A DNA stretch of 64,000 bases from Verrucomicrobiaceae bacterium. GTDB taxonomy: Bacteria > Verrucomicrobiota > Verrucomicrobiia > Verrucomicrobiales > Verrucomicrobiaceae. Of the stretch, positions 43,350 through 51,058 are shown in pieces. Every line of letters starts with the position of its first letter. The stretch's first letter is position 1. Below the pieces are notes generated by a model. The model was not told the origin of the DNA, did not search any database, and was given only the letters and a program-made list of their open reading frames with translations. Location of the stretch: NCBI GenBank assembly GCA_015075365.1, contig JABTUN010000004.1:248001-312000 (forward strand). The letters run 5' to 3'. The position numbers were made by a program, and so were the translations under genes.

Positions 43350-45065
43350 ATGAGATTTGCCCCCCTTTTCCTGCTCGTCGTATCCTCTTACGCGCTCGAC
43401 CTTCCGCCCGGAGGCGTGGATGTGCGTGGCAATGCCGTGATCAAAGCGAGCGCATCGCCTTCTGCGGGCAAGGTGGCCGGGACAGCGTCTGGAAAAGCGA
43501 TCACGATCACGAAGGCGGACCCGGCGAAGGCATACTCGGCGCAGTTCACGGCCCCGATTTCAGCCGAAATCGCGAAGGGGGAACGTGTGCTGGCGGTGAT
43601 CAAAGCGCGTGTCGTCGGCGCGGCGGAGTCGGGCGAAGTGCTGGCAAAGCTTCAACTCCAGGAGGCCCCCTACACCTCGTTCGGGCCGACGATTGGCGTC
43701 GGCATTCATCGCGAATGGACAGAGCAGCCGGTGGTGTTTGTGGCGGATGATGCCGTGCCTGCGGACAAGGCCGCGGTGGTGCTGCTGTGCGGGCAGAAGG
43801 AGCAAAGCATCGAGGTGGAGAGCATCCGCGTGCTGAAGTATCCCGCGACGATGGATGTGGCCTTGTTTCCGAAGGCGAAGCCCATCAAACGCACCTACGA
43901 GGGCCGCGATCCGGACGCGCCATGGCGAAAAGCGGCGCTGGAGCGGATCGAGAAGCATCGCAAAAAGGATTTATCGATCATCGTGACGGGTGGGGATGGC
44001 CGGCCGATGCCTGAAACCGAGGTGAAGCTCTCGCTGCGGCGTCACGCCTTCGGTTTTGGCTCCGCCGTCGTGGCGAGGCGTTTCAGCGGCGAAAGCGAGG
44101 ATGACCGGCGCTACCGCGAGATCGTGGACAAGCTCTTCAGCATCGTGGTTTTCGAAAATGACCTCAAAGACGGCAACTGGGGGCCTGACTTCAACGAGGA
44201 CCGAAAAACCAGGCGCAACGCGGAGCTCGACACAGCCTTCGCGTGGCTGGCGGAGCGGCACATCCCGGTGCGCGGGCATTACCTCATGCAGGTGGCCACG
44301 CCCTTCAATCTGCATGACATCAAGGACAACGCCGAGATCCGCCAGCGCACGCTCGACAGCGTGAGAGAGCGCATGGCCTTTGTGAAAGATCGCGTCATCG
44401 AGTGGGACGTGGTCAATCATCCCATCGCCTGGGGCGGCGCGGACATGCTGAGCAAGCGCCCCGGACTCGAGAAACTGGACCGCGAGGTCTTCACGCTGGC
44501 ACGCTCGCTCACGAAGCTGCCGTTCTTCGTCAACGAGGACCAGGTCTTTCGTCCGGGGCCGCAGTGCGACGACACCTTCACCTACATCGAGAAACTGAAC
44601 GCTGATGGCTTCACCGTGGCGGGGCTGGGCAATCAGGCGCACTTCCACGAGAGCTACCTGCCCTCCCCGGAGCATCTGCTGGCCGTGACAGATCGTTTTG
44701 CGAAGATCGTGCCGCATCAGGCCATCACCGAGTATGACGTGGTGACCACCGAGGATGAGGAGCTGGCCGCCGACTACACGCGGGATGTGCTCATCGCCGT
44801 CTTCAGCCATCCGGCTTACTCGAGCTTTCTGCTGTGGGGTTTCTGGGAAGGCTCCCACTGGAAGCCGGAGGCAGCCTCATGGTCCAAAGACTGGTCGATC
44901 CGTCCTCGTGGCAAGGTTTTGGAAGAATGGATCGGCGGGAAGTGGCACACGGAAGCAACGGTGAAGACGGATGCGAATGGCAAAGCCTCCTGGCGCGGTT
45001 TCCCCGGCTGGTATGAGGTGGGCGCCCGGAATCACCAGCCAATCATGGTGAACGCGAACGAGTGA
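43350..45065 (+). CDS. Secreted GH10-like protein lacking the standard acid/base Glu
   Basis: 571 residues with a signal peptide (about 1-16), an N-terminal beta-rich module (about 20-165) and a GH10 (xylanase) barrel (about 195-540). The nucleophile block HQAITEYDV has E461. The acid/base block that reads WDVVNE in typical GH10 enzymes is WDVVNHP here, with H357 in place of Glu. The barrel is otherwise complete (FGFGSAV, FVNEDQVF, LLWGFWEGSHW). It may be a variant enzyme or a binding protein for plant polysaccharide. It lies close behind the exported hydrolase. Confidence 0.82.
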   Translation: MRFAPLFLLVVSSYALDLPPGGVDVRGNAVIKASASPSAGKVAGTASGKAITITKADPAKAYSAQFTAPISAEIAKGERVLAVIKARVVGAAESGEVLAKLQLQEAPYTSFGPTIGVGIHREWTEQPVVFVADDAVPADKAAVVLLCGQKEQSIEVESIRVLKYPATMDVALFPKAKPIKRTYEGRDPDAPWRKAALERIEKHRKKDLSIIVTGGDGRPMPETEVKLSLRRHAFGFGSAVVARRFSGESEDDRRYREIVDKLFSIVVFENDLKDGNWGPDFNEDRKTRRNAELDTAFAWLAERHIPVRGHYLMQVATPFNLHDIKDNAEIRQRTLDSVRERMAFVKDRVIEWDVVNHPIAWGGADMLSKRPGLEKLDREVFTLARSLTKLPFFVNEDQVFRPGPQCDDTFTYIEKLNADGFTVAGLGNQAHFHESYLPSPEHLLAVTDRFAKIVPHQAITEYDVVTTEDEELAADYTRDVLIAVFSHPAYSSFLLWGFWEGSHWKPEAASWSKDWSIRPRGKVLEEWIGGKWHTEATVKTDANGKASWRGFPGWYEVGARNHQPIMVNANE

Positions 45066-45092
45066 GACGGCACCCCGGTCATGCGGGCCGCG

Positions 45093-45806
45093 TCATCTTC
45101 CATGAAGAATGGAATCGACCAGTTTCGGCAGTTCCACAGCGGCCGGGCCATGGATGTGCTGATGAAAATGGCTTGAGATGGCGGTTTGATCGACATTGAC
45201 CTCGATCAGGCGGCAGGTCGCGCGGCGCGCGGCTTCACGGGCGAATCCCGCCGCCGGATACACCACTCCGGAGGTGCCCACGCAGATGAAGAGGTCCGCT
45301 TTTGCCAGCGCGGCCATGATGCGGTCCATTTCGAACGGAAACTCGCCAAACCAGACGATGTGCGGGCGCAGGCCGCCGATCCCGCCACAGGCGCGGCAGC
45401 GCGTGCCGGAGGACAAATCCTGGGTCCACGTCAAAACAGCACCACAGCCCTCGCAGCGCACTTTCCGCAGTTCGCCGTGCATGTGGATGAGTTTTTCACT
45501 GCCGGCGCGCTCATGCAGGTCGTCCACGTTTTGCGTGACGAGCAGGAAGCCGCCTTTCCACCCGCGTTCGAGCTGTGCGAGCGCCCGGTGGCCTTCATTG
45601 GGCTCCACATGGTTCAAGGCGGCGCGGCGCAGGTTGTAAAAGCGGTGCACCAGCTCCGGATCACGTGCGAATCCCTCCGGCGATGCCACATCCTCGATGC
45701 GGTGGCCTTCCCACAGGCCGTCCACGCCGCGAAAGGTGGGAATGCCTGATTCCGCGGACATGCCCGCGCCGGTGAGCACGACGATGCTGCCGGAGGCGGA
45801 GATCAT
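45093..45806 (-). CDS. Sirtuin (NAD-dependent protein deacylase), class III
   Basis: 237 residues of the CobB/SIRT5 kind. It has LTGAGMSAESGIPTFRG, TQNVDDLHERAGS with the catalytic H in HMHGEL, four zinc cysteines (CEGCGAVL and RCRACGG), and GTSGVVYPAAG. The FYNLRR segment supplies the Y-x-x-R pair associated with desuccinylase activity. It acts in the cytosol on acyl-lysine residues using NAD+. The start at 45806 overlaps the stop of the upstream gene by four bases (ATGA); a start further upstream would add unlike residues. Confidence 0.93.
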   Translation of the reverse strand: MISASGSIVVLTGAGMSAESGIPTFRGVDGLWEGHRIEDVASPEGFARDPELVHRFYNLRRAALNHVEPNEGHRALAQLERGWKGGFLLVTQNVDDLHERAGSEKLIHMHGELRKVRCEGCGAVLTWTQDLSSGTRCRACGGIGGLRPHIVWFGEFPFEMDRIMAALAKADLFICVGTSGVVYPAAGFAREAARRATCRLIEVNVDQTAISSHFHQHIHGPAAVELPKLVDSILHGR

Positions 45807-46777
45807 GAGCCGGCGGGAAGCGTTTCGCCGTGCTTTTCCCGGTGCAGGCGGCGCGCCTGATCCACCCACTTTTCACGATGGATGCGGTCCTTGAAGGCGA
45901 GCCGCGCGGAGAACTCGCGGATGTGATCCTCGTTCCAAAGCGCGATCTGGCGGTAGGTGTAGATGCCAAACTCGTGCAGACGCTGCTCCAGCACGCGTGC
46001 GATGCCTTTCATGGCCGTGAGGTCATCGCGCTTCGACGGTGGCGGAGGTGTTTTGAAGACAAGGCCCAGCCTGGCATCTTCTTCCGGTGAAATCTCCGGC
46101 GCTGACGGGGCAGGGGGAAGCTCCGGCAGAGCTGGGATGACATCGAGTGTGGCTGTATCCGCGGCGAGCGTGCCGGAGGCCTGCTTCTCCACCTTGGGCA
46201 CCGGGGGCGGCGCATGGGCGATGATGGCGGCCAGCGGGGAGGGCGCGGTGCCAGTCGCGGGCAGTTCTGCCGACGACTCTGCCGGGGCGGGTGTGGAGTC
46301 GATCGCAGCGGGCAGAGGGCCGGGTTTTGCCTTCGCGGGGCCTTTGGGCCTGGTGGATTTGGGGTTTGGTGTGGAGGCGGCCGGCTCCGGCTCCGCCGCG
46401 ATGGAAACGGTGTCCGTGATGATCTCCGGCGGGAGGGGCGGGGCCGGTGGCGGCAGTTCGATGTTCGGGGCGGGTGGTGCCGGAAGCGGATGTGTGGTGG
46501 AGACGGGCAGTGGGATGGTTTCGGTGGCGATCGGTGCTCCGCCCGGTTTGACGGTCTGCTCACCCAGCTTGCGCCGCAGCGTGGCGATCTCCTCGCGCTG
46601 AAGGTCGATCTCCGCGGCCAGCGCACGCGCCTTGTGCTTGAAGCGCCCCCAGGTGGCGCGGCCAAACAGCAGCCCGATGATGAAGAATGCCGCGCCCAGC
46701 GCTGTCACAAACGCCCCGCTGTGCATCAGCATGTAGAGCAGTGTGTCAGTGGAGAGGGACTGGAGGTCGATGGGCAT
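45803..46777 (-). CDS. Membrane protein with proline-rich linker and helix-hairpin-helix domain
   Basis: 324 residues: one membrane helix (about 22-45), a short coiled coil, a long Pro/Ala-rich linker (about 80-240) and a C-terminal helix-hairpin-helix domain (about 252-315, DDLTAMKGIARVLEQRLHEF and IYTYRQIALWNEDHI) of the type found fused to many envelope proteins in this group. It sits between an OmpA-like gene and the sirtuin on one strand, overlapping the latter by four bases. Start chosen at MPIDLQSL. The role may be to link envelope and DNA or to build structure; unproven. Confidence 0.8.
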   Translation of the reverse strand: MPIDLQSLSTDTLLYMLMHSGAFVTALGAAFFIIGLLFGRATWGRFKHKARALAAEIDLQREEIATLRRKLGEQTVKPGGAPIATETIPLPVSTTHPLPAPPAPNIELPPPAPPLPPEIITDTVSIAAEPEPAASTPNPKSTRPKGPAKAKPGPLPAAIDSTPAPAESSAELPATGTAPSPLAAIIAHAPPPVPKVEKQASGTLAADTATLDVIPALPELPPAPSAPEISPEEDARLGLVFKTPPPPSKRDDLTAMKGIARVLEQRLHEFGIYTYRQIALWNEDHIREFSARLAFKDRIHREKWVDQARRLHREKHGETLPAGS

Positions 46778-46826
46778 GGGGTGTTCCCGGTTCGCGGTTC
46801 CCTTTTCAGGGCTCAAAGTTCAAGGT

Positions 46827-48101
46827 TTATTTGATGAGGATTTCCACGCTGCGCGGCTGGACGGGGGCGGCGGTTGATCCGGCGGACACCGGTTCAAAGG
46901 CCACCGCGGAGATGTCATGAGCGGGCACGCCCTGCTCGATGAGAAAGGACAGCACGGCCTCCGCACGCGCGCGTGCCAGCGCCGCCTCGCGTGTGGCATC
47001 GCCCAGCGGGTCGGGATGGCCGCCGATGACCAGTGCCAGAGCGGGGCCGGCGGCGAGCAGGGAAGGGGCCACCGCGGCCAGCCGCGTCTGGTCCGCCGCC
47101 GGGATGCGGCTGGAGCCCTCCTCAAACGAGATGGTCAGGGATTGCAGCACCTCGCGAAGTTGGGCCAGCAGGGCGGAAGGTAGCATGGACCGCGGCTTGT
47201 AGTCCGGGATGTGATAAAGCGAGGGTAGCAGCACGAGCCGGGAGTCCACCCGGGACGCGCCGGTGACAGGGCGCAGGAGCGTCAGCCATTCACTCTCCAG
47301 CCGCCGGGTGGCGGTTCCCTCCAGCCGGGGGGCGCCCTGGTCGTGGATGTCAAAGCGGCGCGGCGGTGGCGCGGTGAAAAAACTCACGAGAAAGGCAGCC
47401 AGCAGCTTCTCCTTGGCAAACGGCGCGGGGCGCACATGCGGGCTGGCCTTGAGGCCGGACGGGTCGATTTCCGCCGCTGCGGAACCCGCGCTCAAGGCGG
47501 AGAGGATTTCCTCCTTCAGTCCTCCTGCCGGCAGCATGCCGCGCAAGGTGAGCGTGTCCCCCTGGAAACTAGCATGCAGCTCCGCCGGGACATGCAGTGT
47601 GTCCACCACTGGCGCGAGGAAGGCATTCGCGGCATCCAGCGGTGGCTGGAAGTCCGGCGGCCAGCGGATTTCCGGCGCGTGCATCAGCGCCGTGGTGTCC
47701 AGCGTCAGGTCCGGCCGCAACTCCGAGAGGACGGCCGCCAGCTTCGCGATGTCGCCTTCGCCGGGCAGCCAGCCGCTGACGTGCAGGCGGTTTTCCTGAA
47801 GACTGGCCGTGACCCGCGCATTCACATGCAGGCGGTCCGCGCCGGGCTTCAGGCGCAGGGCCCCGATGCGTGCCACGGCCTCCACCGCGCGGCGGCGTGC
47901 CTCCGGGGAGGGCGCCTCGCCGGCCAGGTCCACATCCAGGCAGTGCAGCGTCACCACCGGCTGGATGACGCCTTCTTTCTCCAGGCAGACGCGCGCCTCC
48001 TCCAGCAGCACGGGCAGTTGATTCCGTGCGAACAGCCACGCATGCACCGCCGCCGAGACCGGCAGCAGGATCAGCATGAGGAAAAAGAGGCTCAGACGCA
48101 T
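46827..48101 (-). CDS. OmpA-like peptidoglycan-binding envelope protein
   Basis: 424 residues with an N-terminal signal or anchor (MRLSLFFLMLILLPVSAAVHA). Two or three BON-like modules follow (about 45-190). The C-terminal OmpA-like domain (about 320-424) contains ISFEEGSSRIPAADQTRLAAV, then GGHPDPLGDATREAALARARAEAV, and ends with VEILIK. It probably attaches the outer membrane to peptidoglycan. It is the first gene of a minus-strand set with the HhH protein and the sirtuin, and diverges from a PfkB kinase. Confidence 0.87.
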   Translation of the reverse strand: MRLSLFFLMLILLPVSAAVHAWLFARNQLPVLLEEARVCLEKEGVIQPVVTLHCLDVDLAGEAPSPEARRRAVEAVARIGALRLKPGADRLHVNARVTASLQENRLHVSGWLPGEGDIAKLAAVLSELRPDLTLDTTALMHAPEIRWPPDFQPPLDAANAFLAPVVDTLHVPAELHASFQGDTLTLRGMLPAGGLKEEILSALSAGSAAAEIDPSGLKASPHVRPAPFAKEKLLAAFLVSFFTAPPPRRFDIHDQGAPRLEGTATRRLESEWLTLLRPVTGASRVDSRLVLLPSLYHIPDYKPRSMLPSALLAQLREVLQSLTISFEEGSSRIPAADQTRLAAVAPSLLAAGPALALVIGGHPDPLGDATREAALARARAEAVLSFLIEQGVPAHDISAVAFEPVSAGSTAAPVQPRSVEILIK

Positions 48102-48236
48102 GATTCAGAGGCGGACGTGACGCTTGACAGGCCGGGGGGGGGACCGATGATCGGCGGCCCTTCCCGGCACGGGCGCGTCATAAAGTTACGCGGCCACCCG
48201 GGCAAGAATTAATCACTTCACCTCTCCTAACCTCTC

Positions 48237-49154
48237 ATGTCCGTCGTCATCGCAGGCAGCGTCGCCCTTGATAATGTCAAAACTCCGCAGGATGAGCAAA
48301 ACAACCTGCTCGGCGGCTCCGCCAGCTATGCTGCCCTGGCCGCCAGCGTGTTCAGCCGCCCGGTGCATCTGATCGGCATCATCGGGCATGACTTCCCGCA
48401 GGCGCATCTCGACATGCTCTCCGGCCACGGGGTGGACCTCGGCGGCCTGGAGCGCAGCAGCGGCGCGTCCTTCACGTGGACCGGCGAGTACCATCAGGAC
48501 ATGAACAACCGCACCACGCACAACGTGGCGGTGAACGTGCTGGAAAACTGGACCGTGAAGCTGCCCGCCGCCGCGCGGCAGGCAAAAATCGCCGTTGCCG
48601 CGAACATGCATCCGGAAAACCAGATGCAGATGATCGACCAGTGCGAGGGCGCGGACTTCATCGCCGCGGACACCATGGACCTGTGGATCAGCATCGCCAA
48701 CGAGCGCCTGCATGACGTGCTCAAGCGCATCGACCTCCTCGTCATCAACGACGGCGAGGCGAAGGAGTTCGCCGGCACCACGAATCTCGTCGAGGCCGGC
48801 CGCAAGCTGCGGGAGAAGGGGCCGAAATACGTCATCGTGAAGCGCGGTGAGCACGGCAGCTACCTTTTCGGCGAGAAGCAGGAGCACTTTTTCTCCTGCT
48901 CCGCCTATCCGCTGCACTCCGTCTTTGATCCCACCGGCGCGGGGGACAGCTTCCTCGGCGGGCTCGTCGGCTGGCTGTCCGCGCATGGGAAGACGAAGCC
49001 CTCCTTCGAGGACCTGAAGAGCGCGGTCGTGCACGGCAGCGTCGTCGCCAGCTACACCTGCGAGGCCTTCAGCACGCACAAGCTGCAAACCGTCACCGCG
49101 CTCGATGTCGCCCAGCGCATCGCCGAGCTGAGGCTGTACACGCAGTTTGCATGA
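48237..49154 (+). CDS. PfkB-family carbohydrate kinase
   Basis: 305 residues of the ribokinase/PfkB family. The C-terminal motif DPTGAGDSFLGGLVGWL carries the catalytic Asp and anion hole; NDGEAKEFAG and VIVKRGEHGSYLF are also typical. The N-terminal GGSASYAALAASVFSRPVHLIGIIG matches the sugar-lid region. The substrate is unclear, possibly a nucleoside or ketohexose. A TTGACA-like -35 box lies at 48124, but its -10 partner is poor. menB follows after a GAATC-rich gap of 76 bases. Confidence 0.9.
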   Translation: MSVVIAGSVALDNVKTPQDEQNNLLGGSASYAALAASVFSRPVHLIGIIGHDFPQAHLDMLSGHGVDLGGLERSSGASFTWTGEYHQDMNNRTTHNVAVNVLENWTVKLPAAARQAKIAVAANMHPENQMQMIDQCEGADFIAADTMDLWISIANERLHDVLKRIDLLVINDGEAKEFAGTTNLVEAGRKLREKGPKYVIVKRGEHGSYLFGEKQEHFFSCSAYPLHSVFDPTGAGDSFLGGLVGWLSAHGKTKPSFEDLKSAVVHGSVVASYTCEAFSTHKLQTVTALDVAQRIAELRLYTQFA

Positions 49155-49230
49155 ACTCCTGATTTTGGAATCTGAATCCTGATCCTGCTTCAACTCGAAT
49201 CTTCGATCAGGAATCTCAAACTCGAATCCC
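49155..49230 (+). repeat. GATTC/GAATC-rich leader before menB
   Basis: The gap contains several scattered GATTC/GAATC words (CCTGATTTTGGAATC, CTGAATCCTGATCC, CAGGAATCTC). Similar leaders precede the genes at 7211 and 15853. It may be a decayed repeat or contain a regulatory sequence. Confidence 0.45.
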
Positions 49231-50043
49231 ATGTGGACCCCCATCAAAACCTTCACGGACATCAAGCTGGAGAAAACCAGCGACGGCATCGCCAAGATCA
49301 CCATCAACCGCCCGGAAGTGCGCAATGCGTTCCGGCCGCTGACAGTGCGGGAGATGCTGGAGGCGCTCGACATCGTGCATGAGGACCGTGACGTGGGCGT
49401 CGTGATTCTTTGTGGCGAAGGGCCGCTGGCGTTTTGCAGCGGCGGCGATCAGAAGGTGCGCGGCGACGCGGGCTATGTCGGCGATGACGGCGTGCCGCGG
49501 CTGAACATCCTGGATGTGCAGCGGAAGATCCGCACGCTGCCCAAGCCGGTCGTCGCGATGGTGGCGGGCTATGCCATCGGCGGCGGTCATGTGCTGCATG
49601 TGGTGTGTGATCTGACCATCGCGGCGGACAACGCGCGTTTCGGCCAGACGGGGCCGAAGGTGGGCAGCTTCGACGGCGGGCTCGGTTCCAGCTATCTCGC
49701 CCGCATTGTCGGTCAGAAGAAAGCACGCGAGATCTGGTATCTCTGCCGCCAGTATGACGCGCAGCAGGCGCTCGACATGGGCTTGGTGAACAAGGTGGTG
49801 CCGCTTGCCGAGCTGGAGACGGAGACGCTGCAGTGGTGCCGCGAGATGCTCCAGCACAGCCCCATGGCGCTGCGCTGCCTCAAGGCCTGCCTGAACGCGG
49901 ATTGCGACGGCCAGATGGGCCTGCTCGACCTGGCCGGCAACGCCACGCTGCTCTACTACATGAGCGAGGAGGCCCAGGAGGGCAAAAAAGCCTTCGTGGA
50001 GAAGCGGAAGCCCGATTTCTCGAAGTTTCCGCGCTATCCGTGA
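49231..50043 (+). CDS. menB: 1,4-dihydroxy-2-naphthoyl-CoA synthase
   Basis: 270 residues, standard for MenB. It closes the naphthoyl ring from o-succinylbenzoyl-CoA in menaquinone synthesis. Crotonase-family motifs are visible: INRPEVRNAFRP, FCSGGDQKVRGDAGY (the MenB-specific loop), GYAIGGGHVLHVVCDLTIA and FGQTGPKVGSFDGG. The C-terminal YMSEEAQEGKKAFVEKRKPDF is typical. No other men genes lie here. It is preceded by a repeat-rich leader. Confidence 0.96.
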   Translation: MWTPIKTFTDIKLEKTSDGIAKITINRPEVRNAFRPLTVREMLEALDIVHEDRDVGVVILCGEGPLAFCSGGDQKVRGDAGYVGDDGVPRLNILDVQRKIRTLPKPVVAMVAGYAIGGGHVLHVVCDLTIAADNARFGQTGPKVGSFDGGLGSSYLARIVGQKKAREIWYLCRQYDAQQALDMGLVNKVVPLAELETETLQWCREMLQHSPMALRCLKACLNADCDGQMGLLDLAGNATLLYYMSEEAQEGKKAFVEKRKPDFSKFPRYP

Positions 50044-50046
50044 GGC

Positions 50047-50994
50047 TTGCGCAGTCTTGACGGAACGGTCAATGTTCCCATTCTGTCTGTGAATGATGTC
50101 CTCCCAGCACAAACCCTCTTCGACTTCCGCACCGGCCGCGAGACCGCCTTCCAAGGCGCAGCCTTCGGCCCCGGCGAGCGATCAGCTTGCTCTGCCCTTA
50201 ACCGACGACGAGCGAAAGGCATCACGGAGGCAGCTCGCGACTCTCCATCGCGGCAATCGTGCGCGCCTGATGTTTGGGCAGCCTTTGTTGAGGCAAGATC
50301 CCGCCAGTGGGGTGTCCCGCTGATCGATCTGGCGTCGCTGGGGCTGTCCCATGATGAGGACGGCATGCTTGTGTCCAGCGTGCTGCTTCCGCTCAAGGCA
50401 GGCGCGGAAGCATGTCCCTTCGCTGATCCGCAATGGAACGTGGTTTACAAGCTGTTCCCCTTGTTCAGGACCGGCGGACTGGGAAAAACCTTCGAGCTGG
50501 AGGCCTTGGAGGACGGAGGTGGCTATGACATGTTCACCCAGGATGCGACGCTGCTGCAAACAATCGAGAAGCTCATGGTGCTGCACGATGCCGGCGCCTG
50601 CCCGACGGAGATTGTGGGCATCGACAGCATGTTTGACTACCTGGTCGTCAAGCAGCCGCTGGCGTTTCCTCATCAAGAACTCGCAGCTGACCGGAATGCC
50701 GCCGTGCGGACTGTCCACGCGGTTCCATGCCGGGAACGCTTTAAACGCGCCACATGGATCTTGTGGGAACACGGCTGCGCCTGGATCATGAGTGATCTGC
50801 ACCAGGGCAATATCATGCGGGATTTCCAGGGCTGCCCCACCATCATCGACGCGCTGCTGGCGCCGCTTCCGCCGGCCATCATCAACAGCAGCCGCCTGCT
50901 CACGGAGCACGTCGAAGACGCCCATGCGCTGAGAATGGGCGGGACGGCACCGCGCCGGAGGGCGTTTGAGGACGTTTGTGACGATGATTTGTGA
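50047..50994 (+). CDS. Kinase-like protein of the mobile-element 'polyvalent' type, N-terminus uncertain
   Basis: The frame is open from a TTG at 50047; the credible part begins near 50305 (RQWGVPLIDLASLGL) or at ATG 50365, which has GAGGA four bases upstream. It resembles the serine/threonine/tyrosine-kinase domain found in phage and plasmid polyvalent proteins (Kinase-PolyVal): DPQWNVVYKLFPLF with the ATP-site Lys, WIMSDLHQGNIMRD as the catalytic loop, and TIIDAL as the metal-binding Asp. The first 85 residues have atypical composition and overlap another open frame. It may be a remnant of an integrated element; no integrase is seen nearby. Confidence 0.55.
   Translation: MRSLDGTVNVPILSVNDVLPAQTLFDFRTGRETAFQGAAFGPGERSACSALNRRRAKGITEAARDSPSRQSCAPDVWAAFVEARSRQWGVPLIDLASLGLSHDEDGMLVSSVLLPLKAGAEACPFADPQWNVVYKLFPLFRTGGLGKTFELEALEDGGGYDMFTQDATLLQTIEKLMVLHDAGACPTEIVGIDSMFDYLVVKQPLAFPHQELAADRNAAVRTVHAVPCRERFKRATWILWEHGCAWIMSDLHQGNIMRDFQGCPTIIDALLAPLPPAIINSSRLLTEHVEDAHALRMGGTAPRRRAFEDVCDDDL
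50093..50323 (+). CDS. Small protein overlapping the kinase-like gene, possibly its displaced N-terminus
   Basis: 76 residues. The part from residue 28 on (ASDQLALPLTDDERKASRR, then QLATLHRGNRARLMFGQPLL) has natural composition, whereas the overlapping frame looks shuffled there. It ends at TGA 50321-50323, in a different frame from the downstream kinase. Either it is a separate small gene or an N-terminal piece separated from the kinase by a frameshift near 50295-50320. Confidence 0.45.
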   Translation: MMSSQHKPSSTSAPAARPPSKAQPSAPASDQLALPLTDDERKASRRQLATLHRGNRARLMFGQPLLRQDPASGVSR

Positions 50995-51058
50995 TTCCGG
51001 GCCGCGATCTCCGGCAAGAAGAGCAAGACAGCCGCCGCCGGGCCGTTTCCAGCTTGAT

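Noticed and set aside
48124..48152. Promoter for the PfkB-family gene (TTGACA at 48124)
   Set aside because: The -35 box is perfect, but the sequence 16-17 bases downstream (GATGAT) is a weak -10 after a G-run, so I did not list it as a feature.
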